Positions 50,401-57,185 of a stretch of 64,000 bases of DNA are shown in pieces. The translations under genes were made by a program, and so were the position numbers. The notes under the pieces are model-generated. The model was not told the origin of the DNA. It saw nothing but the letters and a program-made list of their open reading frames with translations, and ran no database searches. The DNA is from Cavia porcellus (taxonomy: Eukaryota > Chordata > Mammalia > Rodentia > Caviidae). Location of the stretch: assembly GCF_034190915.1 (NCBI RefSeq), contig NW_026947484.1:68527482-68591481 (forward strand), in the 5' to 3' direction. The first letter of the stretch is position 1. Every line of letters starts with the position of its first letter.

Positions 50401-52610
50401 CCCATTCTCTGTCCGGCAGCAATGAGACCATGACATTCACGGGCCCCACGGTGCCCACCCCGGGAAGAAGGGGCAGCAGCAGTTCGTTTCCACCTGGATG
50501 GGGCTAAGTGTGGCTGCGACCACCATACTGGTGGGCAAAAGCCATAACCGTACCTGTTGGCCAAAAGCTGGGATCTGGTTCCTGAGGGTGAGGTCAGGTA
50601 GATGGCCAGGTCTCCTCTCCGGGGATGGGTGATGGTGACACGCACAACCACGTGCTCCAGGTAGTTGACATAGTGGTTGGGATTATCAGAGCAACCTGAG
50701 GCTTTGAAGATGGAGCGTACTGCACTGTTGGGGCGAATTGTCCTGTAACAGGGAGGGGGAGGAGAAAAGGGAGGAGGAAGGGAGGGAGAGAGAGAGAGGG
50801 AGAGAGAGTGCTTTGAGCAAAGTGTGCAACAGAGCTCAATTGAGTGATCCTGGAGGCTTATAATAAGTGTGCAAGATAAACAAGCAGCTGGCCTGTGGAT
50901 ATTAAATGGTAATAGTGCTAACACCTAAATAATCGGGCCACTTAAAGTATTGATGGTTAGAAAGATGCAGGTGGGAGGGGGAAGGGCCAATCAAAGCCCT
51001 TTTATCTTCATGCAAGTAGTGGGTCTCTAACCAGACCTTGCCTTGGAATCAACTTGTTAATATGCAATGGTGGGGTGGGGTTCCCCAGCTCCGAGTGGCT
51101 GAGTGGGCAGGACTGGGGTGGCTTGTGCCTGTGTATTTCTAAGCTCTCAGGGGACACTGGTGTCGCTGATCTAGGGAAGACACTGAGACCACTATTGCAT
51201 GGTGGTAGCACAGCAGAGGCTTGGGAACATGCACAACCTGCGTTCCTGTCCTCAATCTACACTTGTTCCATCACCCAGGGGCATGCTGTCCCCTCCCTCT
51301 GTAGGGTAGGTTTCTGTCTTCCTCTCCAGCTTTCTCCTGTGCCCCAGTCCACTGTCTGGGACACTCCGAGCTTCCCACCTTGCAGGCCTGGTGACACACC
51401 ACTCTGCCTGCAGGACTTTTTGTGCTTGTAGTTTGTTCTTCTTCCTTCAAGATCAAAGCTTAAGTTTCACATTAAACCAGAGGTAAAACTTGATCTCTGT
51501 CTCCAATTTCCTGCCTTTTGAAATTTGCAATATTCATTTAGAATTTATAAATACCTGCTTGTTTTATTTTTGTTTTTAGTCTTCTGACTAAACTCCACAA
51601 GGGCAGGAAGCAACTTTTATCCCTCCCTATCTTCTGCCTAACAACTAGCTTAGTGTTTTGTATTTGGGAGAACAAGAAAAGCAGTGGCTGAATTGGTGAA
51701 TGAGTTTGTAAATGGATAAACAAAAAAAATTCCATCATATAATTTTCTCATTTATCAAATGGGACTAATATTCAAGCGGTGAGCAAGCTTTAGGAAATCT
51801 CAAGCATTAGGCCTGACCCATAATAAGTGCTCAGGAAATACTAATTTTTCACTTTTCCTTTTTCCTCTCATTCTTTTCCTCAAAACAGTGGAATGGAGAG
51901 GAAAAATATTACTTTCTGTTTCATAACAAATTTCTTCAAGAAACTGTAAAGACTCTGGTATCACCATCAACCAAAGTTTATATATGAATATTTTTGAGAG
52001 ATAGTGGTCTCTGATAAGAAAGCTAAGAAGTCATATCCTAGAAGGCCACTGAGCAGGGATGCTGAGCTCTGGATGTCACACCTAGGTGTGACTTTACACA
52101 ACTGGTAAATACTCTCTGGTGTATGCACAATTAACCCTGGGGAGCAGACCCTTCTATCTGGGAGTGAGCTGCATGCTCATGGAATTTACATTTTATGTTA
52201 CTCTGGAGAACAATATGGCTTTAAGTTAAATTTCTAGAACACATGTTTTGTCCTTAAAGTATATCAGCTTCTGAAGAATATTTCCACTGACCAATAGAGT
52301 TGGGCAGAGTAAATGACTTTGGAACTCCCACTGGGAAGGGGCTCCCTAGCTCCTTTTGCTTTTAAGGATCCTGGGGTATAGCTTAGACATTTTATCACAA
52401 CATTAGAAGTACATTGGAAAGAAATTAACAGAAGCTTCTAGCTTCCATGTGTAAGCAGGGGCTGTCGCAAGCACTGTGTCTGAAAACATTACTTGATTTG
52501 CCGGTCTGTGCTCTCCACACACACGTGCTGCTGAGGCACAGTGGTCCACTTCTCCGCCTCCATCACCATGGCTTCAGCATCCATCAGTCCAAATCCGTAG
52601 AGGTGGCTCA
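17909..52610 (-). CDS. PCSK5: PCSK5 (PC5/6), 3' half of gene, 11 coding exons (overview)
   Basis: PCSK5 encodes a calcium-dependent serine endoprotease of the secretory pathway and cell surface that cleaves precursors after paired basic residues. Eleven exons, listed separately, splice in frame: 52493-52610, 50554-50742, 37972-38108, 35178-35321, 31008-31110, 28948-29141, 25753-25837, 22060-22157, 21513-21642, 21069-21184 and 17909-18024. The summed length of 1430 nt gives 475 complete codons plus a stop. By recall of human PC5/6A (913 residues) this is roughly residue 438 to the C terminus, probably exons 11-21; the numbering is inferred by counting back. The protein matches human PC5/6A in motif order, cysteine spacing and the unique C-terminal tail. 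The paralog PACE4 (PCSK6) is less likely because the tail and the cysteine-rich segments match PC5. Catalytic residues are outside the window. Confidence 0.97.
18025..21068 (-). other. PCSK5: PCSK5 intron between the shared last exon and the PC5/6A tail exon
   Basis: This 3.0-kb intron has GTGAGT at its start and AAAAG at its end. Close to the tail exon, 18055-18090 is a small CpG-rich patch (GGGAGCGCGGTGCGCGC) next to ATTGGTC. A 181-codon plus frame at 19170-19715 and its minus-strand partner have no recognisable motif. The half nearest 21069 is largely old L1. Confidence 0.8.
20120..20840 (+). mobile_element. Ancient L1M 3' end
   Basis: GATTTCTAGGGGTTGGGGGC, TGTTCCACTCTGGTGCCCG and the closing CTAAAACTGCTCTAAAAAG are the standard mammalian-wide L1M 3' end. 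It is heavily diverged. The upstream part to 20120 is assigned more loosely. Confidence 0.65.
21069..21184 (-). CDS. PCSK5: PCSK5 exon (about exon 20): last exon shared by short and long isoforms
   Basis: The exon is 116 nt with acceptor TTCTTATAG and donor GTGAGT. It encodes [16 protein letters not shown], then [14 protein letters not shown] and QLGAICKD, ending in phase 1 (G). From here splicing either goes to the PC5/6A tail exon at 18024 or skips to distant PC5/6B exons. The G joins CA to give Ala in the short form; in the long form it would give Gly, as I recall GEYVDEH in human. The motif FKDCTSC has Asp where human has Asn, so the N-C-T sequon is absent. Confidence 0.96.
21513..21642 (-). 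CDS. PCSK5: PCSK5 exon (about exon 19): furin-like repeat
   Basis: The exon is 130 nt with donor GTAAGT. The acceptor is GCGCTGAAG, with a weak, interrupted pyrimidine tract; this position is required by frame and by homology. It encodes [29 protein letters not shown] and [14 protein letters not shown]. The NCT sequon in INCTEG is retained. The segment [16 protein letters not shown] has several replacements relative to recalled human (ISYYFDHSSENGYKSC), making this the most diverged stretch of the gene in the window. Confidence 0.95.
22060..22157 (-). CDS. PCSK5: PCSK5 exon (about exon 18): furin-like repeat
   Basis: The exon is 98 nt. The acceptor is TTCTCCCAG at 22158-22159. A second AG eight bases downstream (CCTGCAG) looks attractive but would break the frame, because the Ser codon begun in the previous exon needs the C at 22157. 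The encoded peptide is [16 protein letters not shown], then [16 protein letters not shown]. The donor is GTACCT, and phase 1 joins GA of the next exon to give CATCVGAGADG. Differences from recalled human are Trp for Arg in EDGWYF and Val for Ala after CATC. Confidence 0.96.
22690..22812 (+). mobile_element. tRNA-derived ID-like SINE with duplicated B-box half
   Basis: CTGAGGGTACAGCTCAGGGG holds the A box and GGTTCAATCC at 22751-22760 the B box. The block ACAAGGCCCTGG...CCCCAGCATT at 22740-22772 is repeated at 22779-22811, so the B box occurs twice. Confidence 0.85.
22807..22856. repeat. 50-bp perfect pyrimidine-purine alternation (CG/CA), Z-DNA-prone
   Basis: From TATA through CACGCATGTGCATGTG, a CG run and a CA run the alternation is unbroken. 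The (CG) core at about 22826-22840 is unusual for methylated mammalian intron DNA. It forms the tail of the ID-like SINE. Confidence 0.9.
23440..23483 (+). repeat. GAAA/GGAA simple repeat
   Basis: Purine-only run of GAAAAG and GGAAGGAAG type inside the intron. Confidence 0.85.
24489..24641 (+). mobile_element. B1-type SINE with A tail
   Basis: AGCTGGTGTGGTGGCACATG, GGAAGCTGAGGCAGAGGATC, GACCAGCCTGAGCTAC and a 16-nt A tail. It has the 7SL-derived head, in plus orientation, with an internal duplicated block as in the other B1 copies here. Confidence 0.92.
24826..24930 (+). repeat. MIR SINE remnant
   Basis: ATGGATGAGACAATGGAGGC, then TTAAGCGACTTGCTCAAGG and TCACCGCTAATAAACAGCAG, is the core of a mammalian-wide interspersed repeat. 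Confidence 0.75.
25753..25837 (-). CDS. PCSK5: PCSK5 exon (about exon 17): short furin-like repeat exon
   Basis: The exon is 85 nt with acceptor AAAAAAACAG and donor GTAAGA. After the split Lys it encodes [14 protein letters not shown], then [13 protein letters not shown], ending in AG of a Ser codon. It contains an NCT glycosylation sequon. The exon opens with seven A residues immediately after the acceptor AG, and another A7 run sits just upstream inside the polypyrimidine tract, so the splice site lies between two homopolymers. Pro replaces the Phe I recall in TEFHNC. Confidence 0.96.
25838..28947 (-). other. PCSK5: PCSK5 intron 16-17
   Basis: A 3.1-kb intron. Apart from a short hAT element I see no named repeat and no further exon. 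Opposed frames at 26534-26911 (plus) and 26563-26883 (minus) are mutual shadows. Confidence 0.8.
27794..27871 (+). mobile_element. Short non-autonomous hAT element, copy 2, with target duplication
   Basis: The element starts CAGGATGGCAAACCTTCCAG and ends GGACCACCACTG. It is flanked by CTCTAGGA (27786-27793) and CACTAGGA (27872-27879), a 7 of 8 match and the 8-bp duplication expected of hAT transposons. It aligns with 8702-8781. Confidence 0.72.
28948..29141 (-). CDS. PCSK5: PCSK5 exon (about exon 16): furin-like repeats
   Basis: At 194 nt this is the longest exon here; acceptor CCATGCAG, donor GTGAGT. It encodes [18 protein letters not shown], then [34 protein letters not shown] and [12 protein letters not shown]. 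The C-x2-C and C-P-x-G-x-Y spacing is the furin-like (FU) repeat pattern. Ser replaces Asn in CAPSC and in GSHSD relative to recalled human CAPNC and GSHGD. The exon ends in phase 1, and the Lys codon is completed by AA of the next exon. Confidence 0.97.
29690..29770 (+). repeat. Ancient mammalian interspersed repeat
   Basis: TTCAACAAATATTTACTGAGC with CACCAATTAAATATCACA resembles the same old repeat as at 3844 and 11190. Confidence 0.5.
30423..30516 (-). mobile_element. tRNA-derived ID-like SINE
   Basis: A T-run and GGTACCAGGAATCAACTCAG are followed by CTTGCCAGGCAGGCAC and TTGCTGAGCTATACCCCCAGC. This is the reverse complement of the A-box and B-box SINE with its A tail. Confidence 0.88.
30563..30712 (+). 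mobile_element. B1 fragment fused to an ID-like piece
   Basis: GGAAGCTGAGGCAGGAGG through AGTGAGACCCTGTGTCAAAA is the right part of a B1. It continues into GGTCTGGGGCTCAATCCTGAG, the right part of an ID-like element. It may be a composite SINE family or two insertions. Confidence 0.7.
31008..31110 (-). CDS. PCSK5: PCSK5 exon (about exon 15): start of the cysteine-rich region
   Basis: The exon is 103 nt with acceptor TTTTGGAAAG and donor GTAAGA. It encodes [19 protein letters not shown] and continues [15 protein letters not shown]. This is the first furin-like repeat. It carries an N-glycosylation sequon (NNT) that I recall as conserved in human. The region binds heparan sulfate proteoglycans and TIMPs in the known short isoform, tethering the secreted enzyme to the cell surface. 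The final Arg is split AG/G. The acceptor has a purine-rich end (GGAAAG), weaker than its neighbours. Confidence 0.96.
32130..32290 (+). repeat. MIR SINE remnant
   Basis: CATTTTACTAATGAGAAGAT, then TGATTTGCCCAGGATCGCATAGC, matches the MIR core. Confidence 0.7.
33934..34035 (+). mobile_element. Diverged tRNA-derived ID-like SINE
   Basis: GGCTGAGGGTGTAGCCCAGTGG with AAGTTCAGTTGGGAAC is an older ID-like copy with a degraded B box. Confidence 0.7.
35178..35321 (-). CDS. PCSK5: PCSK5 exon (about exon 14): end of P domain and acidic hinge
   Basis: The exon is 144 nt with acceptor GGTTCACAG and donor GTGAGT. The peptide starts [13 protein letters not shown], the final P-domain strand. It then has a hinge, [20 protein letters not shown], and an acidic stretch [14 protein letters not shown] before the cysteine-rich region. 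Compared with recalled human sequence, Glu replaces Val before QPYS, and the acidic stretch differs at two positions without losing charge. If translation continued past the donor it would give EWGC, which is intron and not protein. Confidence 0.97.
35824..35956 (-). mobile_element. B1-type SINE
   Basis: A T-rich tail, AGTGCAGGCTAGCCTCAAAT and CCGAGTGCTGGGATTACAGG, then GTGCACCACCATGCTCAG. Reverse orientation. Confidence 0.9.
36490..36690 (+). repeat. MIR SINE remnant
   Basis: CACAGTGCTTACTCTAC and, downstream, ACAGATGGGGAAACTGAGGC fit an MIR. The latter is the most conserved MIR phrase. Confidence 0.8.
37972..38108 (-). CDS. PCSK5: PCSK5 exon (about exon 13): middle of P domain
   Basis: The exon is 137 nt with acceptor CTCTTCCAG and donor GTGAGC. 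It encodes [28 protein letters not shown] and [18 protein letters not shown]. The W-G-E-x-A-x-G-D-W signature is shared by P domains across the family. Gln replaces the Arg I recall after CWGE, and Ile replaces Val before LEV, both conservative positions. It begins with the third base of the split Arg codon and ends in phase 1 (G of Gly), which joins GT of the next exon. Confidence 0.97.
38398..38486 (+). mobile_element. Worn ID-like SINE with (TA)n tail
   Basis: GGGCTGAAGATACAGCTCAG, then TGAGGTCTTGACTTTGC, followed by a TA run at 38463-38486 and a T run. Confidence 0.7.
38571..38735 (-). mobile_element. B1-type SINE with internal duplication
   Basis: GGGACAGGGTCTCACTTGCT, AGGCTGGCCTGGACTCAC and AGTCTTGAACTTGTGGTG, then CCCAAGTGCTGGGATTATAGG. 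It is longer than a monomer because of a repeated central block. It is inserted in older L1 sequence. Confidence 0.92.
38740..39210 (+). mobile_element. Ancient L1M 3' region, interrupted
   Basis: ATGGTGAGTAAATTGTAGTA with CATACAATGAAATAATACCC and, after a SINE, GGTAGTTATCAGGGGCTTAG are L1M 3'-end phrases. The ID-like SINE at 38928-39019 splits it. Confidence 0.7.
38928..39019 (-). mobile_element. Young tRNA-derived ID-like SINE with 13-bp target duplication
   Basis: Reverse complement of TGCTGGGGATTTAGCTCAG (A box) and GAGTTCGATCCCC (B box). It is flanked by the exact duplication AAGCCTTCGTATT at 38915-38927 and 39020-39032. This is the least diverged member of the family in the window and defines its ends. 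Confidence 0.95.
39691..39842 (-). mobile_element. B1-type SINE with about 31-nt insertion
   Basis: GAGACCGGGTCTTACTATAC, then CTCCTGAGTGCTGGGATTAC. Between them, about 39750-39780, is an unrelated AC-rich piece (AACACAACATACAACAATGG) that other copies lack. Confidence 0.85.
40600..42065 (-). mobile_element. L1 ORF2 3' part, sense arm of a 5'-inverted L1
   Basis: The minus strand encodes L1 ORF2 C-terminal phrases, for example [34 protein letters not shown] and [19 protein letters not shown]. It includes stops and frame shifts. It is broken by an ID-like SINE at 41262-41356. The start at 42065 joins the inverted arm. Confidence 0.9.
41262..41356 (-). mobile_element. tRNA-derived ID-like SINE inserted in L1
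   Basis: Reverse complement of GGCCAGGGATTTAGCTCAGT and GAGTTCGATCCCC with an A tail. Flanks TGGGGCTTG and TGGGGCCTG are a probable target duplication. The L1 reading resumes on the other side. Confidence 0.9.
42066..42735 (+). mobile_element. L1 ORF2 reverse transcriptase part, inverted arm
   Basis: The plus strand encodes the RT region: IISIDVEK, then [17 protein letters not shown] and the catalytic motif [11 protein letters not shown], then [16 protein letters not shown]. Stops and frameshifts make it non-functional. It ends near the segment that precedes the one opening the minus-strand arm, so the two arms come from one L1. Confidence 0.9.
45560..45700 (+). repeat. MIR SINE remnant
   Basis: TATCTCATTTAACACTTGC, then AGAAGTAGGTACTATAACAT and TTTTATGGCTGAGGAAAG match the MIR core. 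Confidence 0.75.
47360..47512 (-). mobile_element. B1-type SINE
   Basis: GGGGCAGGGTTTCAGTATGC, GCCCAGGCTGGCCTCAAACT and GGCATGTGCCACCACACCC. Quasi-dimeric like other copies here. Confidence 0.9.
47514..47720 (-). mobile_element. Truncated MaLR-type LTR
   Basis: AGCTGGGACAAAATACCTAA with TTTAAAGGAGCAAAGC and GGTCAGCTGGCTGCAAGG begins directly after the B1. It is the same family as 4524-4975. Confidence 0.65.
48336..48525 (-). mobile_element. ID-like piece followed by a B1-type SINE
   Basis: TTGCAATATTAGGGATCAAAC with a degraded A box (48336-48403) abuts TCGAGACAGGGTTCACTAAG and GCCTCCCAAGATGCTAAG (48404-48525). Both are reversed, matching the order in the composite at 30563. Confidence 0.75.
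50554..50742 (-). CDS. PCSK5: PCSK5 exon (about exon 12): first part of P domain
   Basis: The exon is 189 nt with acceptor TGTTACAG and donor GTACGG. Its peptide reads [17 protein letters not shown] and then [20 protein letters not shown], followed by [18 protein letters not shown]. The RRGDL motif followed by the T-S-P-S-G-T strand is diagnostic of the P (homoB) domain, which folds as a beta barrel and stabilises the catalytic domain. Small substitutions against my recall of human include Phe for Tyr in SIFK and Tyr after NPNH. The final Arg codon is split, AG here and G in the next exon. Introns on both sides are intact, with 12.4 kb to the next exon. Confidence 0.97.
50750..50809 (-). promoter_or_regulatory. 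Long polypyrimidine tract at the acceptor of the next PCSK5 exon
   Basis: On the minus strand about 60 nt of almost uninterrupted C/T, partly as CT repeats, lead directly into TGTTACAG at the 3' splice site of exon 50554-50742. On the plus strand this reads as a GGGAGG and GAGAGA tract. It should act as an unusually long U2AF/PTB binding region. The microsatellite-like composition suggests its length varies between individuals. Confidence 0.75.
51560..51720 (+). repeat. L2 LINE 3' end remnant
   Basis: ACTCCACAAGGGCAGGAAGC, then GCTTAGTGTTTTGTATTTGGG and TGAATTGGTGAATGAGT match the L2 3' end. Confidence 0.65.
51740..51860 (+). repeat. MIR SINE remnant
   Basis: CATTTATCAAATGGGACTAA, then GACCCATAATAAGTGCTCAGG matches the MIR core and tail. 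Confidence 0.7.
52493..52610 (-). CDS. PCSK5: PCSK5 exon (about exon 11): end of S8 catalytic domain and linker to P domain
   Basis: The exon is 118 nt with acceptor TTTCCCAG and donor GTAATG. It starts with the last two bases of a Val codon and ends with AA of a Lys codon completed by the next exon. The peptide begins (V)[15 protein letters not shown], the conserved closing segment of the subtilisin-like domain in all proprotein convertases (furin has a similar SHSYGYGLLDA). It then runs through AEKWTTVP and ends [10 protein letters not shown]. The Pro is followed by Gln where I recall Arg in human. This is the most 5' exon found. The next upstream exon, which should encode the segment before VSHLYG, was not seen in the remaining 11.4 kb. 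Confidence 0.95.
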
Positions 52611-52854
52611 CTGGGAAAGGCAAGATGTTGGTCAGCTTTGCTGTGCTAGCGGCAGTCTGTGCTACATGCGTTGAGTTATAAGATCATTCAGGAAAGACCT
52701 CAGACACATCCCCATGTGATCCTAGCTCTCTTTCCAGCAAAAGATAAAAACCCAACCCAACCAAACCAAACCAAAATATCTCAAGAAAATAAGATGAATG
52801 TGTATTGTTCATTGATAGTGTTGTAGTGCCGTGAATATCATTTATAAATCATTA

Positions 52855-53045
52855 CTACATCATGCTGGGCACTCATCTACATGTGGACCTGTAATCCTCC
52901 CAATGTCTAATGCTAAGATATTAGTGTGACTATTGTCATCCATAAGGATGACAAATATAAGGAATAGAGAAAAACATGCCCAAGACTGATCCCCAAATAA
53001 GTGGTGGGGCTGGATTCTAACTCACACAGTTTTACTCTAGGGCCC
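52855..53045 (+). repeat. MIR SINE remnant
   Basis: CTGGGCACTCATCTACATG, ATTGTCATCCATAAGGATGAC and AAATAAGTGGTGGGGCTGG. Nearly full-length and old. Confidence 0.7.
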
Positions 53046-56000
53046 CACTATTAATCACTTGCATTAAAAAATGATAACACTGTTGGTTTTGTGAGATAAA
53101 GTGATTAAAAGATTTTGTAGCGTGCATACCTTCTCATAGTACAAGCAGAACTCACATGCAAGAAATACCAATTTTATGACATATTAAGCAATTAGGTTAA
53201 ATATTCCAGAACACATAATTACCTTTCTTCTAGCATATAAAAAATTCATTAAGCTATATGCATAAAATACTTGAAGGCCTCTAGACTTTTATGCTAGCTC
53301 TGTCTTCCTATGTGTTAGTTCTCAGTTAGATACCTATAGATCAAAAGCTGAATTTGACATAATTGTCTCAGAAATGCCAATTAAGTACAGCAATATTTTA
53401 ATGAGGATACAGCAAAATTTATATTAGCAGTTTTTCCTAAAAATACTTTAAATTCCCGTTGAATAGTTGACATCTCCACATTTTATTTAACTGTATCCTA
53501 TATCTTTATCTTCAAGACGAAGTCATACTTTTACCAGATTTTGTCTAGTTTGTTCCCATTACGGTACTAGTTACGCAAACATCTCTATATTGCCCATATT
53601 TATGTGTTAAGTATATCAGGTTGAAAATCATGATGTTCTAGGATACTGCCTCATTGTACTTCCGAAACAACTTCCTCATCAAATGTGCCACTCTGGGACA
53701 GTTTGTCTGTCTCACTACTTCTGCTCTTGGTTAGCCCTTGGCCTGAAATTCACAGGATGTTCTTTCTGCTGAGTCAAATCCTCCTCGTGTAAGTCCCTAA
53801 AGGCCTCGGGTACCTATCCTTTTCCCCGACTAATGAAATATCACAGATACTTACTAAACCTTAACCATCTGGGACCAGTAAACGTTTATCCTTTGTACTC
53901 GTATAATTAATTAATTTATCAATCCATTTGCCTACCAATCCATCCATCCATCCCACATGACGGGTCTTGTATCAGGCATTGGATTTTTATCTCTGCCATC
54001 AATTTCACTGGTAATTAACACCATCTGTTAGTATGTGTCCTTTTATTCCAGCTGCACTGTATCTGTTTTAAATATTTCTTTAGCAGAACTTTATGCACAT
54101 GGGAGCACAAAAAATACTCTATTTTCATGCAATCTGTTAAACACATAATTCTTAGTAAATAAAATAAGTAATTCTAATTTCCTTGTTTGGGGTTAGTATG
54201 ATTAATTCTGCCACTATTACGAAGTTTATTATTATAATATGCACCATGTGAGAAAATCTGTATAAAGAACCATACAAATACCAGGGTTCATTATTTTACT
54301 ATCAGGCACTAAGCCCAATAGGCCATTCTAAATTAAAAAACAAATAAATAAGCCTACTTTACTCTGACAAGGACGTACTAGGATTTTAATATATATTTCT
54401 GCAGCTTTTATAATTCATGATTTTCTTTCTTTTCTTTCATTAAAAAGTAATACATGTTCATTATAAAAAGCACCAAATATATCCAGGAAATACAAAAATG
54501 TCACCAATAATCTTATTAAACTGGCAACTTCTATGAACAATTCTATATTTTAGTTGTATAATATTATGTTAGATTATTAAAGAGAGAGAAAGTGATCTAT
54601 TTGATACAGGAGAAATGTCATGTTTGATCTTAGGAAAGTGTAGGGGAAGAAAGGATGGAGGGAGGTTGGAGAATAGGTCCTAGAACACAGTGAGACAGGA
54701 GGAATAAGTTTTCCTGTTCCACAGCACAGGAGGGTGATCAGAGTTCACGATAACTTTCTACGTATGTTATAAAGAACCAACAGAAGAGTGCAAAGGCTCT
54801 GAACATAAACAGATGATAGGCAGATGGTAATACTGGTCACCCTGATTTGCTCAGTACACACAGGGACACATTAATGTGCTCTACACATATGTACAACTAT
54901 TACATGTTACTTAACGAGAAAAAAAGTAAAGAAAACTAAAAACAGGTTTCAGCTAAGAAAACCAAATTGTAAAGATCTTACTAACTTTCACGTAACTCCT
55001 TTGTTTTCACTGTCACTTACCCATTGCCTGTACCATTTCATCAGGTACATTCTCTGACATTTCCTTTCCCTGAGAAAATTCAACGTTTTACCAAAGATAT
55101 TATGCTAGGTTCTCTTCCTGTTTAGGCAGTGTAGTTAGTATGCAAACATGGCCCTGCCATCCACTATCTGGTGTCAAGTGATTAAAACCAGTGTAAGTCA
55201 TCATTTTATCTCAGTTTAGGAGGATGAGATTAAAAGGTGGGCCAGTAAGTGGACAGTAGGGAGAGGATGCAAAGGTCTGAGGAGGGCAAGGGCTTTGTGT
55301 AGCCATGGCAACCCTGGGGCATCTTGGGGCAGCTATGGCCTGGGCCCTGAGCTCCAGCTCCACCTGCTGGCCCAGGTCCTCTTCTGCCCCATCACCAGCT
55401 ACCTGATGACTGTCAGAACATAAATTAAGAAAGATGTCTATTAAACCAACACTTAAGTAGCAAAGCACCTATGTCTTTACGGAGGTCATTAATTTGTTTC
55501 CTTTTCCAATTCAATTCCTATCCTTTGGGGGCAAGGGCGATTCATTAAATACTCCAAATAGATGTAAAGAAAAGAGACTGCAGTTAAGCTGCAAATTGGT
55601 GGGTCAACAGAAATAAATTATACTAATATAAATAAACAAAGAAACCAGATCTGATCATTGAAGGCACAGAGTCAGTAATGGAGATTTATAGTATTTTGAA
55701 AACATTCAAAATTGTATATGTGCCCCCAGTCATGACACACAGCCCAAGAAAAATATGAATGAATGTCTTCGTTCTCCTTTTTGGGCTTGGCAACATGTTA
55801 ACTCTGTTGTTTGGAAGGCAGTTATTGTTTTATTTGTAAATAGTAATGAGAAAATAATTACATGGTAAAGGCACTGGAAAGACAGATTCCTTCAAATCCA
55901 GGTGTCACCAGGGGAGATTGCCATCAAACAGTTCGGAAGCACTAAAAACTTTTGATTAACATAAAATTCAAACACCTGAAATGACCCACAGATACAGAAA

Positions 56001-57161
56001 TACTGGTTTATTTAACTTCTTCAGACATTGGAGTTATACCTGTTTTGCCTGCCCCTCTGTCACAGTGAACCACGGACATCAGTGGCTGCAGACAGCCTTG
56101 TTCAGACAAAAACTTCTGTAATAATTTGTGAAATGAACGGATGTAACAGAGAGAATCTTTAATGCACCAAGTGGCATAAAGTGTTAAAGAGAAAACTGCA
56201 AGAAGAATTAGGAAGTCTGCTCTGTTTATTACTAACTTATGTAAAGTCATCAATAATACATGAAATTTATTCAAGTACAAAGCCAGTATTCAGATTTCAC
56301 AAATTGACGACGACAGCCAATGTGCCATTCACACGCACAGCTGTTTTGACAGGGTCCTTCCACATCTAGAGGAGTCTTATTAATACGCGTTTCTCTAGCC
56401 AAGCCCAAAGCTTACCCTGAGCCCAAAAATACTCTAATGATGATAAATAGAATCTATTCTGTGCATGAACTGTACAAAATGCAAAATTCTGTGAAGTTAG
56501 AGTGCTATTAACATTGGCATGAGTAAGAATCCCCAGCAGTTCAAGCAAAACATTTCCATTCCTACGAATGAGGGCACCAACATCTACTTCAGATTTAATT
56601 TTAGTTAAGATTCAAAAATCAAATATAAGAAAGATAGAAAGAGCAAGCCACACATATAGAGTAATTAAAGATCTTGAAGCAAAGTTACTTAAGTACATTT
56701 CAGAAAGTGGATTTATCTCTAGGGAGAATAACAAAGAAAAATCTCTGCTTCAAGGTAGGAGATCTGGAAAAGTTGGATGGCTTCATGAGTCCCTTTAGGA
56801 ACCATGGCTGTTTACCTCTTGCTATGTGAAGACAGTAAGGGAGACCTCATAAAGGAGCTCATTTATGCAGGGAATTCCTTAAGAAAGTGTTTTTGTCTTG
56901 CACCACAAGTGCAGTAGTTTTTATTTGAAGCTATCCAAAGGCTTCCTTGTTTAAAACTTTCAGATGGACCATCGGAACTCAAGCTTTTGGTGAGATTCTC
57001 TGGAACTCATTTTCTGATGAGATCAGAAGTGCTGAGAAGCTAATCATGAGGTCTATAAATAAGTAATTGGATAGTCTGAAAGCAGATTTAATTTAAGCTG
57101 TGGCTTTAGCTAGGAGCCTACAAAACTCAATACTAAAGAAAAGTTAGAAAGCTCAGCAAGC

Positions 57162-57185
57162 AAAAAAAAAAAAAAAAAAAAAAAA
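57162..57185 (+). repeat. A24 homopolymer
   Basis: A 24-nt A run after AGCTCAGCAAGC. No SINE body precedes it. Confidence 0.95.

Larger units (their letters stand above)
38109..50553 (-). other. PCSK5: PCSK5 intron 12-13 (12.4 kb)
   Basis: The longest complete intron in the window. It holds a dense nested repeat cluster at 38.4-42.7 kb and further SINE, LTR and MIR copies, listed separately. The remaining stretches (42.74-45.56, 45.7-47.36 and 48.53-50.55 kb) show no exon. The part from 46240 to 47240 is GC-rich with opposed open frames, and its nature is unknown. Confidence 0.8.
50743..52492 (-). other. PCSK5: PCSK5 intron 11-12
   Basis: A 1.75-kb intron. It has the long pyrimidine tract near its 3' end, and old L2 and MIR copies. 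Confidence 0.85.

Noticed and set aside
52447..52674. Plus-strand open frame over 52493-52610
   Set aside because: It is the antisense shadow of a PCSK5 exon.
55211..55468. Minus-strand 85-codon frame in a GC-rich patch
   Set aside because: No recognisable family; the C-terminal half is low-complexity and not conserved in any way I can see.
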